Positions 34,495 through 43,630 of a DNA stretch of 64,000 nucleotides are shown in pieces. Position numbers and translations under genes: made by a program. The DNA lies in the NCBI RefSeq assembly GCF_000755245.1, contig NZ_BBMP01000022.1:496001-560000 (forward strand). The letters run 5' to 3'. The stretch comes from Halococcus sediminicola. GTDB lineage: Archaea; Halobacteriota; Halobacteria; Halobacteriales; Halococcaceae. Below the pieces are notes generated by a model that did not search any database, was not told where the DNA came from, and was given only the letters and a program-made list of their open reading frames with translations. Position 1 is the first letter of the stretch. Each line of letters starts with the position of its first letter.

Positions 34495-34788
34495 GCTTTC
34501 GCCACGACGAATCGGCGACGACCGCGACCGCGATCGCATGGCAGCCTGTTTCTCCATCACTAAGCTCGTGGCCAGAACGTTGAAGAGAGTACGGTCGATA
34601 GAGGGCCGACACCCAACGGAACGATGCTCGGAAACAATCGGCAGGACCGGGACGAACCGGCGGATGTCGAGCACTCACGGCGACGGCGACTCGTCCGACG
34701 GGCGCTCGCCCGTCTCGACGAGCCGATGATCGACTCCTCGTTCGCGCTCTCGCGGACGGGAACACGCTCCTCGCCGTCCGAACGGCGA
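34495..34788. other. Intergenic region, convergent flanks
   Basis: Between the Fe-S scaffold gene (plus) and the Nramp-like gene (minus). A frame starting at 34624 encodes about 69 Arg-rich residues and overlaps the end of the Nramp-like gene. It has no recognisable domain, so I do not call it. Confidence 0.3.
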
Positions 34789-36063
34789 TTAGAGGCCGCC
34801 GGAGACGAGCGCATCGAAGACGCCCGGCAGTGACGTCGCCGCCGAGACGATGGCCAGTACCACCAGTGCCGCATTCAGCGCCGAGAGCGTCCGCGTGTTG
34901 CGGTGTTCGCCCATCACGTCGGAATCGTTGACCGCCCAGAAGAGGAAGACGGCCGTGATGGGCAGGCCGACGATGGCGTTGTAGGCCGGAAAGAGCAGGA
35001 TCATGTCGATGATGCCGAGGCCAAAGAACATCGTGATGAGCGGCGAGAGGCCGCTGATCGTGACCAGCACGGCATAGATGGCCTTGAAACTCCGGTTGGC
35101 CGAATCAGCCTCCTTCCCGCGGGCGTGCTGGACGAGGTACGAGGGCGTCCACATGATGGGGATGATGCTGTTGAACGCCGCCGCGACCGCACCAACCAGA
35201 AAGACGGTGCGTGCCCACTCGCCGAGTACCTCGCCGAGCGCGAGTCCCGGCGTGAGGAACGTTTCGAGTTCGGTGTAGCCCGCCGGTCGGAGCACGGCCG
35301 CCGCGAGTACGAGGATGGTGATCGTCGTCACGCCGCCGACGGCGTAGCCGATGGAGAGGTCGCGGCGCATCGGCGCGACGTCCGAAATCCCGGTCCAGCC
35401 CTTCTCGGCGACGAGATTGGATTCGAGGAAGAAGTTCGGCCAGAGCGCGGTCGTGCCGAGGATCGACGCCACGAGCGTGAGCGCACCGACGTTCGGCACG
35501 CTCGGGACGAACCCGGTGGCGATCGCCGACAGCGGCGGCGCGGTCGTGCCGGTGACGGCGAGATACACCACCAACAGTCCGATCATCATCGCGGTCATTA
35601 GCTGCTCGATACCCTCGTAGTTCAGGACGCCGACGACGACGGCCGCCAACCCCGACAGGAAGGCCAGCGGCATCCAGCCGACCGCGCCGCCGAGCAGGAG
35701 CGAGAGTCCTTTGCCGACCGCGGCGGTCAGCTCGAACGCCCACAGCAGACAGCCACTCGATAGGACGACCGCGAGCACCATCGCCAGCCGCCCGCCGACC
35801 TTCCGCCTGACGAACTCCATCAGCGGCTCGCCGAAGATGCCGAGCCGGGCGCTCATGTCCTGGGCCATGAACCCGAGCAGCGCCGCGCCGACGACCGCCC
35901 AGAGGAGTGCGTAGCCGAAGCGGACGCCCGCCGAACTGGCGATGAAGATCGACCCGGAGCCGAAGTAGCTGGCGACCATCACGAACGCCAGCCCGTACTG
36001 TTGGAAGAATCCCGATGCCGTGTCACGCAGCCGTTCTCGATACGAAGTGGTGGTCCCTGACAT
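34789..36063 (-). CDS. Nramp-superfamily transporter lacking the canonical metal motifs
   Basis: This 424-residue protein has 11 predicted helices in the Nramp arrangement. In helix 1 the metal-binding DPGN is replaced by ASYFGSGSIFIAS, and in helix 6 the MPH is replaced by GTTALWPNFFLESNL. A basic loop follows (VAEKGWTGISDVAPMRRDL). The Nramp-canonical partner in this window is at 60614. Loss of the Asp, Asn, Met and His ligands suggests a substrate other than Mn/Fe. Relatives with altered motifs transport Mg or other solutes; this one cannot be assigned. The gene appears monocistronic. Confidence 0.75.
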   Translation of the reverse strand: MSGTTTSYRERLRDTASGFFQQYGLAFVMVASYFGSGSIFIASSAGVRFGYALLWAVVGAALLGFMAQDMSARLGIFGEPLMEFVRRKVGGRLAMVLAVVLSSGCLLWAFELTAAVGKGLSLLLGGAVGWMPLAFLSGLAAVVVGVLNYEGIEQLMTAMMIGLLVVYLAVTGTTAPPLSAIATGFVPSVPNVGALTLVASILGTTALWPNFFLESNLVAEKGWTGISDVAPMRRDLSIGYAVGGVTTITILVLAAAVLRPAGYTELETFLTPGLALGEVLGEWARTVFLVGAVAAAFNSIIPIMWTPSYLVQHARGKEADSANRSFKAIYAVLVTISGLSPLITMFFGLGIIDMILLFPAYNAIVGLPITAVFLFWAVNDSDVMGEHRNTRTLSALNAALVVLAIVSAATSLPGVFDALVSGGL

Positions 36064-36320
36064 GTGCTATCGATGGAAATTCGCTCTCGACCTCGCGGTT
36101 GATCCGTCGTTCTCGGCGTTCGAAACACACGGCCCGCGAGGCATCCCGACAATAATCCGATACACTTGCCGTTCACCTAAGACCATCGCTTGCAGATGCG
36201 CCACGTCACCCGTTCTCACGGCATGTGTGACCCGTTTCGAGCCGGTTCGATGCTCATTCGTAACAGGAATCGATCACGTCGATGCGGGTATCAAACGGCC
36301 GTCGGCCGACGTCGCGCCGG

Positions 36321-37091
36321 CTACAGGGCGAGGTAGGGGGCCACGACGAGGAGGACGAGGGCGAGCAGCGCTTTGAGCCGTTCGGGGTCGACGCGGTGGG
36401 CGAGCAACCAGCCGACGACGACGCCGGCGAACAGCGGGACGCCGACGACGGCGGCGAGCGAGAGCGAGACTGCACCCTGCGAGAGGTAGCCGAGCGCCGC
36501 GAACGCGGCGATGAAGACGGACTGGACCTGTGCGATACCGACCGCGAGCAACATCGGCGTGCCGATGACGACCAGCGCCGGCACCGCGATGACCGGCCCG
36601 CCGACGCCGAGCAGGCCGCTGAACGCACCGAGGGCGAATCCAAGGATTGCGTAGCCGACTGCTCCCGAGCGCGTCGTGGGGTCGAGCGTCACTATCGCGT
36701 CGAGCGCTCGCCGCTCGCGGTAGAGGATGAGCAGTCCGGTGAACCCGGCGAGCACGCCGAGCAGCAGGCCGAACAGGTCCCGCGAGACGAACCCGTTGAG
36801 CCACGCGCCGAACAGCGCCCCGCCGACGCTCCCCAGCGAAAGCAGCCCGGTCGGCCGCGCGCTCGCACGCGTGAGTTCGCCCGAGCGGACGTAGGCCAGC
36901 GCGGCGATGAGTCCGGTCGCGATGAACAGTAGCTGAGCCGTTCCGGCGATGGTCGCCGAGGGGAGCGGCGTCAGCGCGTACAGCGCGATCGTCAGGAAGA
37001 TACCGCCGGGGCCGATGGCGGAGATACCGATACCGGAGCCGAAGGCGACGACGACGAGCGCGGCCACGACTGTGGCGTTCGAGACGACCAT
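36321..37091 (-). CDS. TauE/SafE-family membrane transporter
   Basis: This 256-residue protein has about eight helices in two repeats, each with a Gly-rich first helix: VVVAFGSGIGISAIGPGGI (residues about 14-32) and GFALGAFSGLLGVGGPVIAVP (near 155). This is the signature of sulfite exporter TauE/SafE proteins (PF01925). The substrate is unknown; sulfite, sulfoacetate or other organic sulfur compounds are known for relatives. ATG 37091 was chosen because it gives a short N-terminal tail before helix 1. It lies downstream of the wHTH/TM gene with a 68-nt gap and may be co-transcribed with it. Confidence 0.85.
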   Translation of the reverse strand: MVVSNATVVAALVVVAFGSGIGISAIGPGGIFLTIALYALTPLPSATIAGTAQLLFIATGLIAALAYVRSGELTRASARPTGLLSLGSVGGALFGAWLNGFVSRDLFGLLLGVLAGFTGLLILYRERRALDAIVTLDPTTRSGAVGYAILGFALGAFSGLLGVGGPVIAVPALVVIGTPMLLAVGIAQVQSVFIAAFAALGYLSQGAVSLSLAAVVGVPLFAGVVVGWLLAHRVDPERLKALLALVLLVVAPYLAL

Positions 37092-37159
37092 CTGGACGAC
37101 TATCCCGGTAGAACGCGGGCAAGGACGGAGATATACCTGTTCGTTCGCGGTCGCGGGGA

Positions 37160-37660
37160 CTACCGCCCGAAGCGCTGATAGAGCATCGAGAGGGCGAACA
37201 CGGCCAGGAACCCGACCGCCCAGACCGCAGTCGAGACCGCCGCGAACGCCGGCAGTCCGGCCTCGGCGAGCGCCAGCACGAGCAGGGCGACGATGCCGAC
37301 CGTCCGATAGTACGTCGCCCACGTGACCTCCTGTTCGGCGGTGACCTCCATGTAGAGGTCGAACTGTTCGGCCGGTTCGAGCAATCGGATCCGCTTGCGG
37401 TCGCGGTCGTAGGCGAGCACGCCCAATCTATCGAGTTTCGGGAGATGTGTCTGATGGAGGGAGTTGTAGACGCTTTCGCGGATGTTCCGCGGCGGCGGTG
37501 ATTCGCCGGTCTCTCGGTGGGCGATCTCCTCGGACAGTTCCCGTAACGATACCGCTCCCTCGAAGTCGTCGAGGTAGTTCAACGTGTGAACACGCCGCTC
37601 GTTGCGCAGTACGTCGTGAATCTCGTGTTCGTGTATGGATTCCATCTGTGGCGGTTTCAT
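37160..37660 (-). CDS. Membrane-tethered winged-helix regulator (haloarchaeal type)
   Basis: This 166-residue protein has a winged-helix of the haloarchaeal type: IHDVLRNERRVHTLNYLDD, VSLRELSEEIAHRETGES, then SVYNSLHQTHLPKLDRLGVL with the recognition helix, and a wing (YDRDRKRIRLLE). Two C-terminal helices follow (about residues 115-158, VGIVALLVLALAEAGLPA). Start options are ATG 37660 (MKPPQMESI), 37645 (MESIHEHE) and 37732. A TATTTAAT box near 37767 fits 37732 as leaderless, but the sequence before 37660 does not look conserved. It may sense an envelope condition and control the downstream TauE-like gene. Confidence 0.7.
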   Translation of the reverse strand: MKPPQMESIHEHEIHDVLRNERRVHTLNYLDDFEGAVSLRELSEEIAHRETGESPPPRNIRESVYNSLHQTHLPKLDRLGVLAYDRDRKRIRLLEPAEQFDLYMEVTAEQEVTWATYYRTVGIVALLVLALAEAGLPAFAAVSTAVWAVGFLAVFALSMLYQRFGR

Positions 37661-38171
37661 GGTGCGAGGTAGGGGAATGGCTGTCTCTCGCCACGTGAAT
37701 GGTGCGTGCGATACCCGATAGCATATGTCCATGACGTCCCAACGCCATTATGTCGGCAGTATTAAATATCTTCGCTACTATCACGAAAACATCCGCGAAT
37801 TCATCGAAACTAGTCGTTAATCCAACACTCGGTGTCGCGGGTTGACGGACCGACACCGGCCCGAGACGGCGAACCCTGCCCATGATGTTTTCTAACTGAT
37901 GGATGTTGATATTACGATGTCAGCAAAATTGTCTTACTGACGGTCAGACGAATCGACAGACGGAACGTGTTTCACGAGATTAACTAATGAGATGACAAAA
38001 GCATACTGTTATTTCCTTGACTATCCTGTCCGTCTCCGTAGTGAAAACACAACGGTGGTTGGAAATGATACATGTGTTTCACCCAAGAGGGCATGAACGG
38101 CGACGAACCGGCACGACGAGCGGTTTTCATCGGTACGTGACGACCGCCGACCGGTTCGGGAGGGGCGGCGA
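37661..38171. other. AT-richer intergenic region between regulators
   Basis: About 510 bp between divergent genes, visibly less GC-rich than the rest (for example 37730-37810 and 37900-38060). It contains the minus-strand TATTTAAT box (near 37767) and a hairpin with an 11-mer in its loop (38041-38082). A purine-rich GGGAGGGGCG is a possible ribosome-binding site just before ATG 38172. No convincing protein or tRNA was seen. Confidence 0.5.
38041..38082. repeat. Hairpin carrying CGGTGGTTGGA in its loop (copy 1)
   Basis: GTGAAAACAC (38041-38050) pairs with GTGTTTCAC (38074-38082) except for one extra A. The 23-nt loop contains CGGTGGTTGGA at 38053-38063. It lies 90 nt before the HTH-10 regulator gene. 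Confidence 0.45.
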
Positions 38172-38846
38172 ATGAGCATCGTCGCTGAGTATCAGGTCGA
38201 TCGCCCGGACTACGCGAGCGTGCTCGACGAGTTCCCGGGGATGCGCCTGACCGTCGAAGGAATGACCACGGCCGACTGCGAGACGGTTGCGGTCGTGTTC
38301 TGTGCAACGGGGGCAGATTTTGACGCCTTCGAGACCGCACTCGGGCGAACGGACGAACCTACCGACGTCGAGACGTGGGGCGAACCGACCGAGGGTCGGA
38401 AGCTCTATCGGATGCACCTGCCGGTCGAAGCGACGGACTACCGTGTCTGGGCCGAGCACGGCGGCGTGTTGCTCGACTGTACGCTCGACGGCGAGGGGAT
38501 GGTCGTGCGGATGCGCTTTCCCGACCGGGAGGCGCTCGTCGGCTACCGCCGCCACTGTCGGGAGCGCGGCTGCTCGTTCGAACTCCGCGAACTCGTGACC
38601 ACGGACGGGCAACCGGCGGAGCACGACGCACTCACGCCGCCACAGCGCGCGCTGCTCACCGCGGCGGTCGGGGGCGGCTACTTCGAGATCCCGCGCGAGA
38701 TGACGATGAACGACCTCGCCACGCAGTTCGGCATCTCCGATCAGGCCGCCTCCGAGCGGCTGCGCCGCGCCCTCTCGAACACGCTCGGCGACGCCACGCT
38801 CGACCGCACGCCGGACACCCGCGCCGTGGCCCCCGGTAGCCTGTAA
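38172..38846 (+). CDS. HTH-10 (bacterio-opsin activator type) transcriptional regulator
   Basis: This 224-residue protein has an N-terminal sensor-like region of mixed beta strands (residues about 1-150) and a C-terminal HTH-10 domain: LTPPQRALLTAAVGGGYFEIPREMTMNDLATQFGISDQAASERLRRAL. This pattern is diagnostic for Bat-like haloarchaeal regulators. Unlike full Bat it has no PAS or GAF domain. A good purine-rich Shine-Dalgarno-like stretch (GGGAGGGGCG) precedes ATG 38172. The target is unknown; neighbouring repeated 11-mers could be its sites. Confidence 0.85.
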   Translation: MSIVAEYQVDRPDYASVLDEFPGMRLTVEGMTTADCETVAVVFCATGADFDAFETALGRTDEPTDVETWGEPTEGRKLYRMHLPVEATDYRVWAEHGGVLLDCTLDGEGMVVRMRFPDREALVGYRRHCRERGCSFELRELVTTDGQPAEHDALTPPQRALLTAAVGGGYFEIPREMTMNDLATQFGISDQAASERLRRALSNTLGDATLDRTPDTRAVAPGSL

Positions 38847-38935
38847 CTGCCCCGACAGCCGCCCGCTCTCCGCAAAATCGCTCTCGATTCACTCAGTCGC
38901 ATCGCTGTCGGACGAGAACGAACGAATGGCACGTG

Positions 38936-38967
38936 GGGATGGCACGGTGGTTGGAAAGGGCCATCCC
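38936..38967. repeat. Hairpin carrying CGGTGGTTGGA in its loop (copy 2)
   Basis: GGGATGGC (38936-38943) pairs perfectly with GCCATCCC (38960-38967), 8 bp. The 16-nt loop ACGGTGGTTGGAAAGG contains the 11-mer (38945-38955). It lies between the two regulator genes. Confidence 0.5.
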
Positions 38968-39094
38968 GGTGCCACTCAGTCGTTATAACCCACCCTATAA
39001 GAGTGTTTGTTACGATTCGAGTGAACCAATCACGAGTCGCCCGTAACCGGCATCCCTCGCCGCAGCCTTAACCGTCTGGGCGCTCAATCCCCGG

Positions 39095-39105
39095 CGGTGG
39101 TTGGA
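39095..39105 (+). repeat. CGGTGGTTGGA 11-mer (copy 3) at the TrmB-like gene start
   Basis: The third copy ends 2 nt before the GTG at 39108 of the TrmB-like gene. It may double as a purine-rich leader sequence, but the same 11-mer occurs 90 nt or more from any start in the other two places. Confidence 0.4.
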
Positions 39106-39107
39106 TC

Positions 39108-39923
39108 GTGGCACGTGATGCGGAACAAGACGCTATCGAACTGTTGCAGAACCTCGGTCTCAAAGAGTACGAAGCGCGGTGTTTCGTCGCCCTCACGAGA
39201 CTCCCCTTCGGGACCGCAAAGGAGATCAGCGACGTCGCGTCGGTCCCCCGGACGCGGGTCTACGACGCGGTTCGGGTGCTCGAATCCGAAGGGCTAGTCG
39301 AGATCCAACACACGAATCCACAGCATTTTCGCGCGCTCTCGGTCGGTGAAGCCACGGACATCCTCGCCGACCGCTACGCGACGCGCATCGAGGACCTCGA
39401 CAAAGCCCTCCACGAGGTCGAGCCACGCGACGACCGCGACGAGGAGCCCTCCCAGGAGGTCTGGTCGCTGTCGGGCCGCGAGGCGGTCGCCGCGCGCACA
39501 CACCAGCTCATCGAGGAGGCGAGCACGGAACTCATCCTCGTCGTCGGTGCGGAGAGCGCACTCACCGAGGCGCTCTACAAACGGCTCGCCACGGCGGCCG
39601 ACCACGACGTCGACGTGCTCGTCGGGGCGGCCTCGTCGACAGCGCGCAGCCGGTTGTGCGAGCGCGTCCCCGACGCGGAGATCTTCGAGACGGAACTCGA
39701 CTGGCTCGACGGATCGGCCGACGAACCGTCGATCGGCGTGTTGGCGATGGCCGACCGGAACGCACTGCTCGTGAGTTCTCGAACCGAGTACACCGACGGC
39801 GAGCGGACCGAAAGTGCGGTCTTCGGCAGCGGCTTTACCAACGGTCTCGTGGTCATCGCCAGACGGCTGCTCTCGCGTGGACTGTTGGCCGAGCGCGATC
39901 CCGCCGACCGAACCGGGCAGTAG
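39108..39923 (+). CDS. TrmB-family transcriptional regulator
   Basis: This 271-residue protein starts at GTG 39108. The winged helix occupies residues about 5-75: AIELLQNLGLKEYEARCFVALTRL, FGTAKEISDVASVPRTRVYDAVRVLESEGLVEIQ. A helical linker (IEDLDKALHEVEP) follows. The C-terminal effector domain has a phospholipase-D-like strand pattern (TELILVVGAESALTEALYKRL, DVLVGAAS). TrmB proteins respond to sugars or metabolites; here the ligand cannot be read. It follows the HTH-10 gene in the same direction after 261 bp containing 11-mer copies 2 and 3. Confidence 0.85.
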   Translation: MARDAEQDAIELLQNLGLKEYEARCFVALTRLPFGTAKEISDVASVPRTRVYDAVRVLESEGLVEIQHTNPQHFRALSVGEATDILADRYATRIEDLDKALHEVEPRDDRDEEPSQEVWSLSGREAVAARTHQLIEEASTELILVVGAESALTEALYKRLATAADHDVDVLVGAASSTARSRLCERVPDAEIFETELDWLDGSADEPSIGVLAMADRNALLVSSRTEYTDGERTESAVFGSGFTNGLVVIARRLLSRGLLAERDPADRTGQ

Positions 39924-39995
39924 TGACGAACGAATGGCGCGACGGGGTGCGATGTCGCCGTGATTTTCCGACGCGAAAAGAACGGGTCGTTCGAA

Positions 39996-41420
39996 TCAGC
40001 CGAACATCTGGCGCATCATCGGATGCATCTCCATCAACTGCTCTTCGGCGATCTCCTCGTAGAGCTTGTAGGTGATCGATACCGTGAGCAGCAAGCCAGT
40101 CCCCGAAACCGCACCGATGGTGCCCATCATGTTCGCCCCGACGGCGAGCACGCCGACCAAGGCCCCGCCGATGACGGTGACCTGGGGGATGTACCGCTCG
40201 AGCACCTTCTCAATCACGCCCGGATTCTGCCGGAAGCCGGGGATCTGCATGCCCGAGTTCTGGATCTGCTTTGCGGTCGCCTCCGGACCCATATCCGCAG
40301 TTTCGACCCAGAAGATGGCGAAGACCGCCCCGCCGAGGACCATGAAGGTGAGGTCGACGCCGATGCGCAGCGCGACCTGCCACGCCGCCTGACTCGCGCC
40401 GAGCCACTGCTCGGGCGAGTAGATGGGCGCGAGGTAGTAGAACAGTCCCCCGACCGGCTGGCCGTTCGCATAGACGCCGAGCCACGCCGGCAGCCCGACC
40501 TGCGAGTTGAGGATCTGCCCGAGGAACTGGATGTTCGCCTGGAGCGCCCGCACGAGGATCATCGGCAGGACGCTCGCGTAGATGAGTTTGACTGGGAAGC
40601 GCCCGCGTGCGCCCTTGACCCGGGCGTGGCTGAGCGGGATCTCGACGCGCACCGACTCGGCGTAGACCACGACCACGAATATCAGCAGGGTAGTAAAGAG
40701 CGCGATGAGCTGGCCCTGTCCGAACAGCAGGGTCTGAATGCCCTCGCTGGTGAGCGGCGAGACCTCGATGGCCCCGGTGATGATGGCGAACCAACTGGCG
40801 AAGAACTGGTCGCCGCCGAAGAAGCCACCGATGAGCTGCTGGCTCACGCCGGCGATGATGAACAGGCCGATCCCGGAGCCGACGCCCCACTTCGAGATGA
40901 CCTCGTCCATGAAGAGGACGAGGATCGCCCCGATGAATATCTGGGCGAACAGCAGCCACTTCACGCCGCCGACGCCGATGCCGAGCGACGCCGCGACCTG
41001 CTGGCTCGCCGGCAGGTAGTTGCCCGCAAAGACCATCGGTAGCCCCGTGATGCAGATCATCACCAGCACGAGGAACTTCTGGAGCCCCTGATAGAGCACC
41101 TGATCGCGCGGGTCGTTCGTATCCAGTCCCAACAGGTTCGCGCCACCGAGCAACTGCAGGACGATGCTCGCGGTGACGATCGGACCGATGCCGAGCTGGA
41201 GGACCGACCCCGACTGGCCGGCGAGGATCGAGCGAAACTGCCCGAAGAGGTCGCTTCCCTGTCCGCCCAACCCGTAGAGGTTGACGTTCGTCAGAAAGAA
41301 ATACAGCACGAGTACGCCGAGCGTCCAGCCGAGCTTTCGCCTGAACGGGATGTGCTCGTCCGGCTGTCGGACGGAGGGCATCCGCGTCAGGACGGGTTCT
41401 GCGGTCTCCTTCCAGCCCAT
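39996..41420 (-). CDS. secY: Preprotein translocase subunit SecY
   Basis: This 474-residue channel subunit of the Sec translocon has ten predicted helices. It begins GWKETAEPVLTRMPSVRQP, with the plug-region helix (LGGQGSDLFGQFRSILAGQ) typical of archaeal SecY. Cytoplasmic loops between helices 6-7 (ESVRVEIPLSHARVKGARGR) and 8-9 carry the conserved basic residues. It is the last gene of the spc cluster, 7 nt after rpl15. Confidence 0.95.
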   Translation of the reverse strand: MGWKETAEPVLTRMPSVRQPDEHIPFRRKLGWTLGVLVLYFFLTNVNLYGLGGQGSDLFGQFRSILAGQSGSVLQLGIGPIVTASIVLQLLGGANLLGLDTNDPRDQVLYQGLQKFLVLVMICITGLPMVFAGNYLPASQQVAASLGIGVGGVKWLLFAQIFIGAILVLFMDEVISKWGVGSGIGLFIIAGVSQQLIGGFFGGDQFFASWFAIITGAIEVSPLTSEGIQTLLFGQGQLIALFTTLLIFVVVVYAESVRVEIPLSHARVKGARGRFPVKLIYASVLPMILVRALQANIQFLGQILNSQVGLPAWLGVYANGQPVGGLFYYLAPIYSPEQWLGASQAAWQVALRIGVDLTFMVLGGAVFAIFWVETADMGPEATAKQIQNSGMQIPGFRQNPGVIEKVLERYIPQVTVIGGALVGVLAVGANMMGTIGAVSGTGLLLTVSITYKLYEEIAEEQLMEMHPMMRQMFG

Positions 41421-41427
41421 TATCGGT

Positions 41428-41943
41428 CTATTCCGACTCCGCGTTTGTAGCCTCTTCGGCTTCCTCGTCCTCGTCGTCTTCGCGTGCGGCCTGTCGCTCC
41501 TCGCCGCGCTCGCTCAGGCTGACCTCGCCGCCGGCCTCGTCGATAAGCTCGCGCGCGCTCTCGGAGAACGCGTCGGCGGTCACCGTGAGACTCTGGCGAA
41601 CCTGCCCGCCACCGAGCACCTTCACGGCGTCGGCCGCGTGGCCGTCCTCGACGACGTCGCGTGCGTCGAGACGGTAGCCGTCGTCGGTCTCCTCGGCGAC
41701 CCCGTCGGCCGCGTAGAGGGCGGCGTCCTCGTCGAGTTCGCGCACCTCGATGGTGAGGATTTCCTCTTTTGCCTTTTCCGGGCGGCTGAACCCGTGTTTG
41801 CCGAGCGGTCCGTAGTTGTGGAACTCGTGACTGTCGCGTCCCGCGCGCCCGCGCCCGCCCCGATGGCCGGCCCCGCGACGGTTCTTGTGCGAGCCGCCGC
41901 TGTGGGTACGCGAACCGCGCTGGCGTCGTTTTTTGCTTGTCAT
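41428..41943 (-). CDS. rpl15: Ribosomal protein L15 (uL15)
   Basis: This 171-residue large-subunit protein has the basic N-terminus TSKKRRQRGSRTHSGGSHK, Gly/Arg-rich RRGAGHRGGRGRAGRDSHEF, and an archaeal C-terminal fold with VKVLGGGQVRQSLTVTADAFS. A halophile-type acidic tail (EDDEDEEAEEATN) follows. ATG 41943 was chosen because it opens the conserved TSKKRRQRG. Confidence 0.96.
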   Translation of the reverse strand: MTSKKRRQRGSRTHSGGSHKNRRGAGHRGGRGRAGRDSHEFHNYGPLGKHGFSRPEKAKEEILTIEVRELDEDAALYAADGVAEETDDGYRLDARDVVEDGHAADAVKVLGGGQVRQSLTVTADAFSESARELIDEAGGEVSLSERGEERQAAREDDEDEEAEEATNAESE

Positions 41944-41957
41944 CGTTGGAATCCTGA

Positions 41958-42422
41958 TTACCGCATCGCCGTCAACAGCGCGTCGATCTCCTCCGTACTG
42001 TGCCTCCCGAGTTCGCCACCCTCCGGGACGGGATGTTTCACGCCGTCGTGACCGCCTCTCGGCGGATGCAGCCGAAGCGCGGGCGTCAGCCCCGCCTCGC
42101 GCAGCGTCGTCTCCTCGGCGAGCAGGGCGTCGGCGAGCGCCGACACGTCGTCGTAGTCGGTGTTCTCGCCCACCCACTCGTCGTCGATGTCGCCGTCGCC
42201 CTCGGCGGGTTCGCCACGCGTGCGAAGCACCGTCGCGAGCACGCCGGGACTCGGCTCGCCGAAGGCCACGTAGTCGTTGACCTTCGTTATCATCCCCTCG
42301 TAGGTGTCGGTCTCGGGAACGAGCGCGCAGTGGTTCGTGCTGTGGACGTTGAGCATCGAGAGCGTATCGCGCACGCCGCCCTCCATGTTCACCTCGCCGC
42401 GCAGTTGAACGAGTGCTTGCAT
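41958..42422 (-). CDS. rpl30: Ribosomal protein L30 (uL30)
   Basis: This 154-residue protein has [21 protein letters not shown], then LNVHSTNHCALVPETDTYEGMITKVNDYVAFGE, the archaeal/eukaryal L30 (L7) core. It is longer than bacterial L30 through an Asp/Glu-rich middle and the C-terminal LRLHPPRGGHDGVKHP. The start shares one base with the rps5 stop (TGATG). Confidence 0.95.
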   Translation of the reverse strand: MQALVQLRGEVNMEGGVRDTLSMLNVHSTNHCALVPETDTYEGMITKVNDYVAFGEPSPGVLATVLRTRGEPAEGDGDIDDEWVGENTDYDDVSALADALLAEETTLREAGLTPALRLHPPRGGHDGVKHPVPEGGELGRHSTEEIDALLTAMR

Positions 42423-43054
42423 CACTCGATCACCTCGCGCTGCTCGACGGCGCGCTCTGGCACCCGCGCCTCGCTGGTCGCCTTGAGCGCGTTGAACGTC
42501 GCCTTGGCGAAGTTCACTGTGGTTCGGGTCTTGCCCGACGAGTGCGTCCAGATGTCCTCGATGCCGGCGAGTTCGAGCACCGACCGGGCGGTCGCGCCCG
42601 CTGCGAGGCCCAACCCTCTGGGCGCGGGGCGGAGTTCGACCTCGACGCTGCCGGCCTTTCCATCGGTGCGCAGTGCCACGGTGTGGGGACGGCCGCAGCC
42701 ACACTCCCACGAGCCACAGCCCCGGGAGACGCGCACGACGTTGAGCTTGGCTATCTCGATCGCCTTCTGGATGGCCGAGCCGACCTGGTCGTCGCGGCCC
42801 TCCGCGTAGCCCACGTAGCCGTTGCGGTCGCCGATGGCGACGACACACCGGAACTTCACTCGTCGACCGGAGTCGGTCATCCGCTGGACCATGTTGATGT
42901 CCAGAACGTCGTCTTCGAGCGAGAGCAACTGGTCGGTGATCTCCGGCTCCTTGAGCGGGAGGCCCGAGTTCAGTGCCTCGTCCATCGAAGTGATCTCCTC
43001 CTCGGCGACCAGTTTGCCGAGCCGCGTGCGCGGCTCCCAGCCGCGTCTACTCAT
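42422..43054 (-). CDS. rps5: Ribosomal protein S5 (uS5)
   Basis: This 210-residue protein has the N-terminal S5 double-stranded RNA-binding fold ([21 protein letters not shown] with GRR, then [13 protein letters not shown]) and the C-terminal [28 protein letters not shown]. Cysteines in [14 protein letters not shown] form a small cluster typical of archaeal S5. It overlaps rpl18 by 8 nt. Confidence 0.96.
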   Translation of the reverse strand: MSRRGWEPRTRLGKLVAEEEITSMDEALNSGLPLKEPEITDQLLSLEDDVLDINMVQRMTDSGRRVKFRCVVAIGDRNGYVGYAEGRDDQVGSAIQKAIEIAKLNVVRVSRGCGSWECGCGRPHTVALRTDGKAGSVEVELRPAPRGLGLAAGATARSVLELAGIEDIWTHSSGKTRTTVNFAKATFNALKATSEARVPERAVEQREVIE

Positions 43055-43628
43055 CGCTACCTCCCAGTTCGTGGTCGAATTCGTCCATGATTGTCGTTCT
43101 GACTTCCTCGAAGTGGTCGGGCAGGTCGCTCGCGTCGAAGTCGCCCGAATACAGCGGCTCGTCACGACTGTCGGCGTACTCGGCGATGTGCTCTCCCGAA
43201 GTACGTTCCCAGTCGGCGAACACCGACTCGTTGTGGGGCACGTCGAGCCCCGCGTCGATAGCGCCCTCCTGTATCGCAAAGAGCTTGCTACCCGGTGTCG
43301 CGGTGTTGAGGCCGATGTCGAGGACGGCCTCGTCCACGTTGGTGTCTCGCGCGCGCAGTCCAGCGAGTAGCCCCGTCAGATACGCGCTGGGCAGGTTTCC
43401 TGTCGGTGCCTCCCAGCCGTACTCGGCGAGGTCCCCTGAACTCGCGCTCGCGTGCGTTTCGTCGCCGTCGGGACTGGGGCTCACCAGCTGCGCCCTGACG
43501 TGGCGGTTGCTCTTGCGGGCAACCAGTCGGGGTTTGCCTGATTTCAGCAGGCGCAACCGCTGATGGTAGTCCGTCCGGACCTCGCGCCGGCGGCGCATCG
43601 GTACGTTGTATCGTGGTCCTGTTGCCAT
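43047..43628 (-). CDS. rpl18: Ribosomal protein L18 (uL18)
   Basis: This 193-residue 5S rRNA-binding protein has [44 protein letters not shown], the archaeal L18 core with [11 protein letters not shown], and [20 protein letters not shown]. The acidic C-terminus follows [14 protein letters not shown]. The gap to rpl19e is 2 nt. Confidence 0.95.
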   Translation of the reverse strand: MATGPRYNVPMRRRREVRTDYHQRLRLLKSGKPRLVARKSNRHVRAQLVSPSPDGDETHASASSGDLAEYGWEAPTGNLPSAYLTGLLAGLRARDTNVDEAVLDIGLNTATPGSKLFAIQEGAIDAGLDVPHNESVFADWERTSGEHIAEYADSRDEPLYSGDFDASDLPDHFEEVRTTIMDEFDHELGGSDE

Positions 43629-43630
43629 GA

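Noticed and set aside
34624-34833. 69-codon Arg-rich plus-strand frame
   Set aside because: Overlaps the end of the Nramp-like gene, no domain and no promoter evidence.
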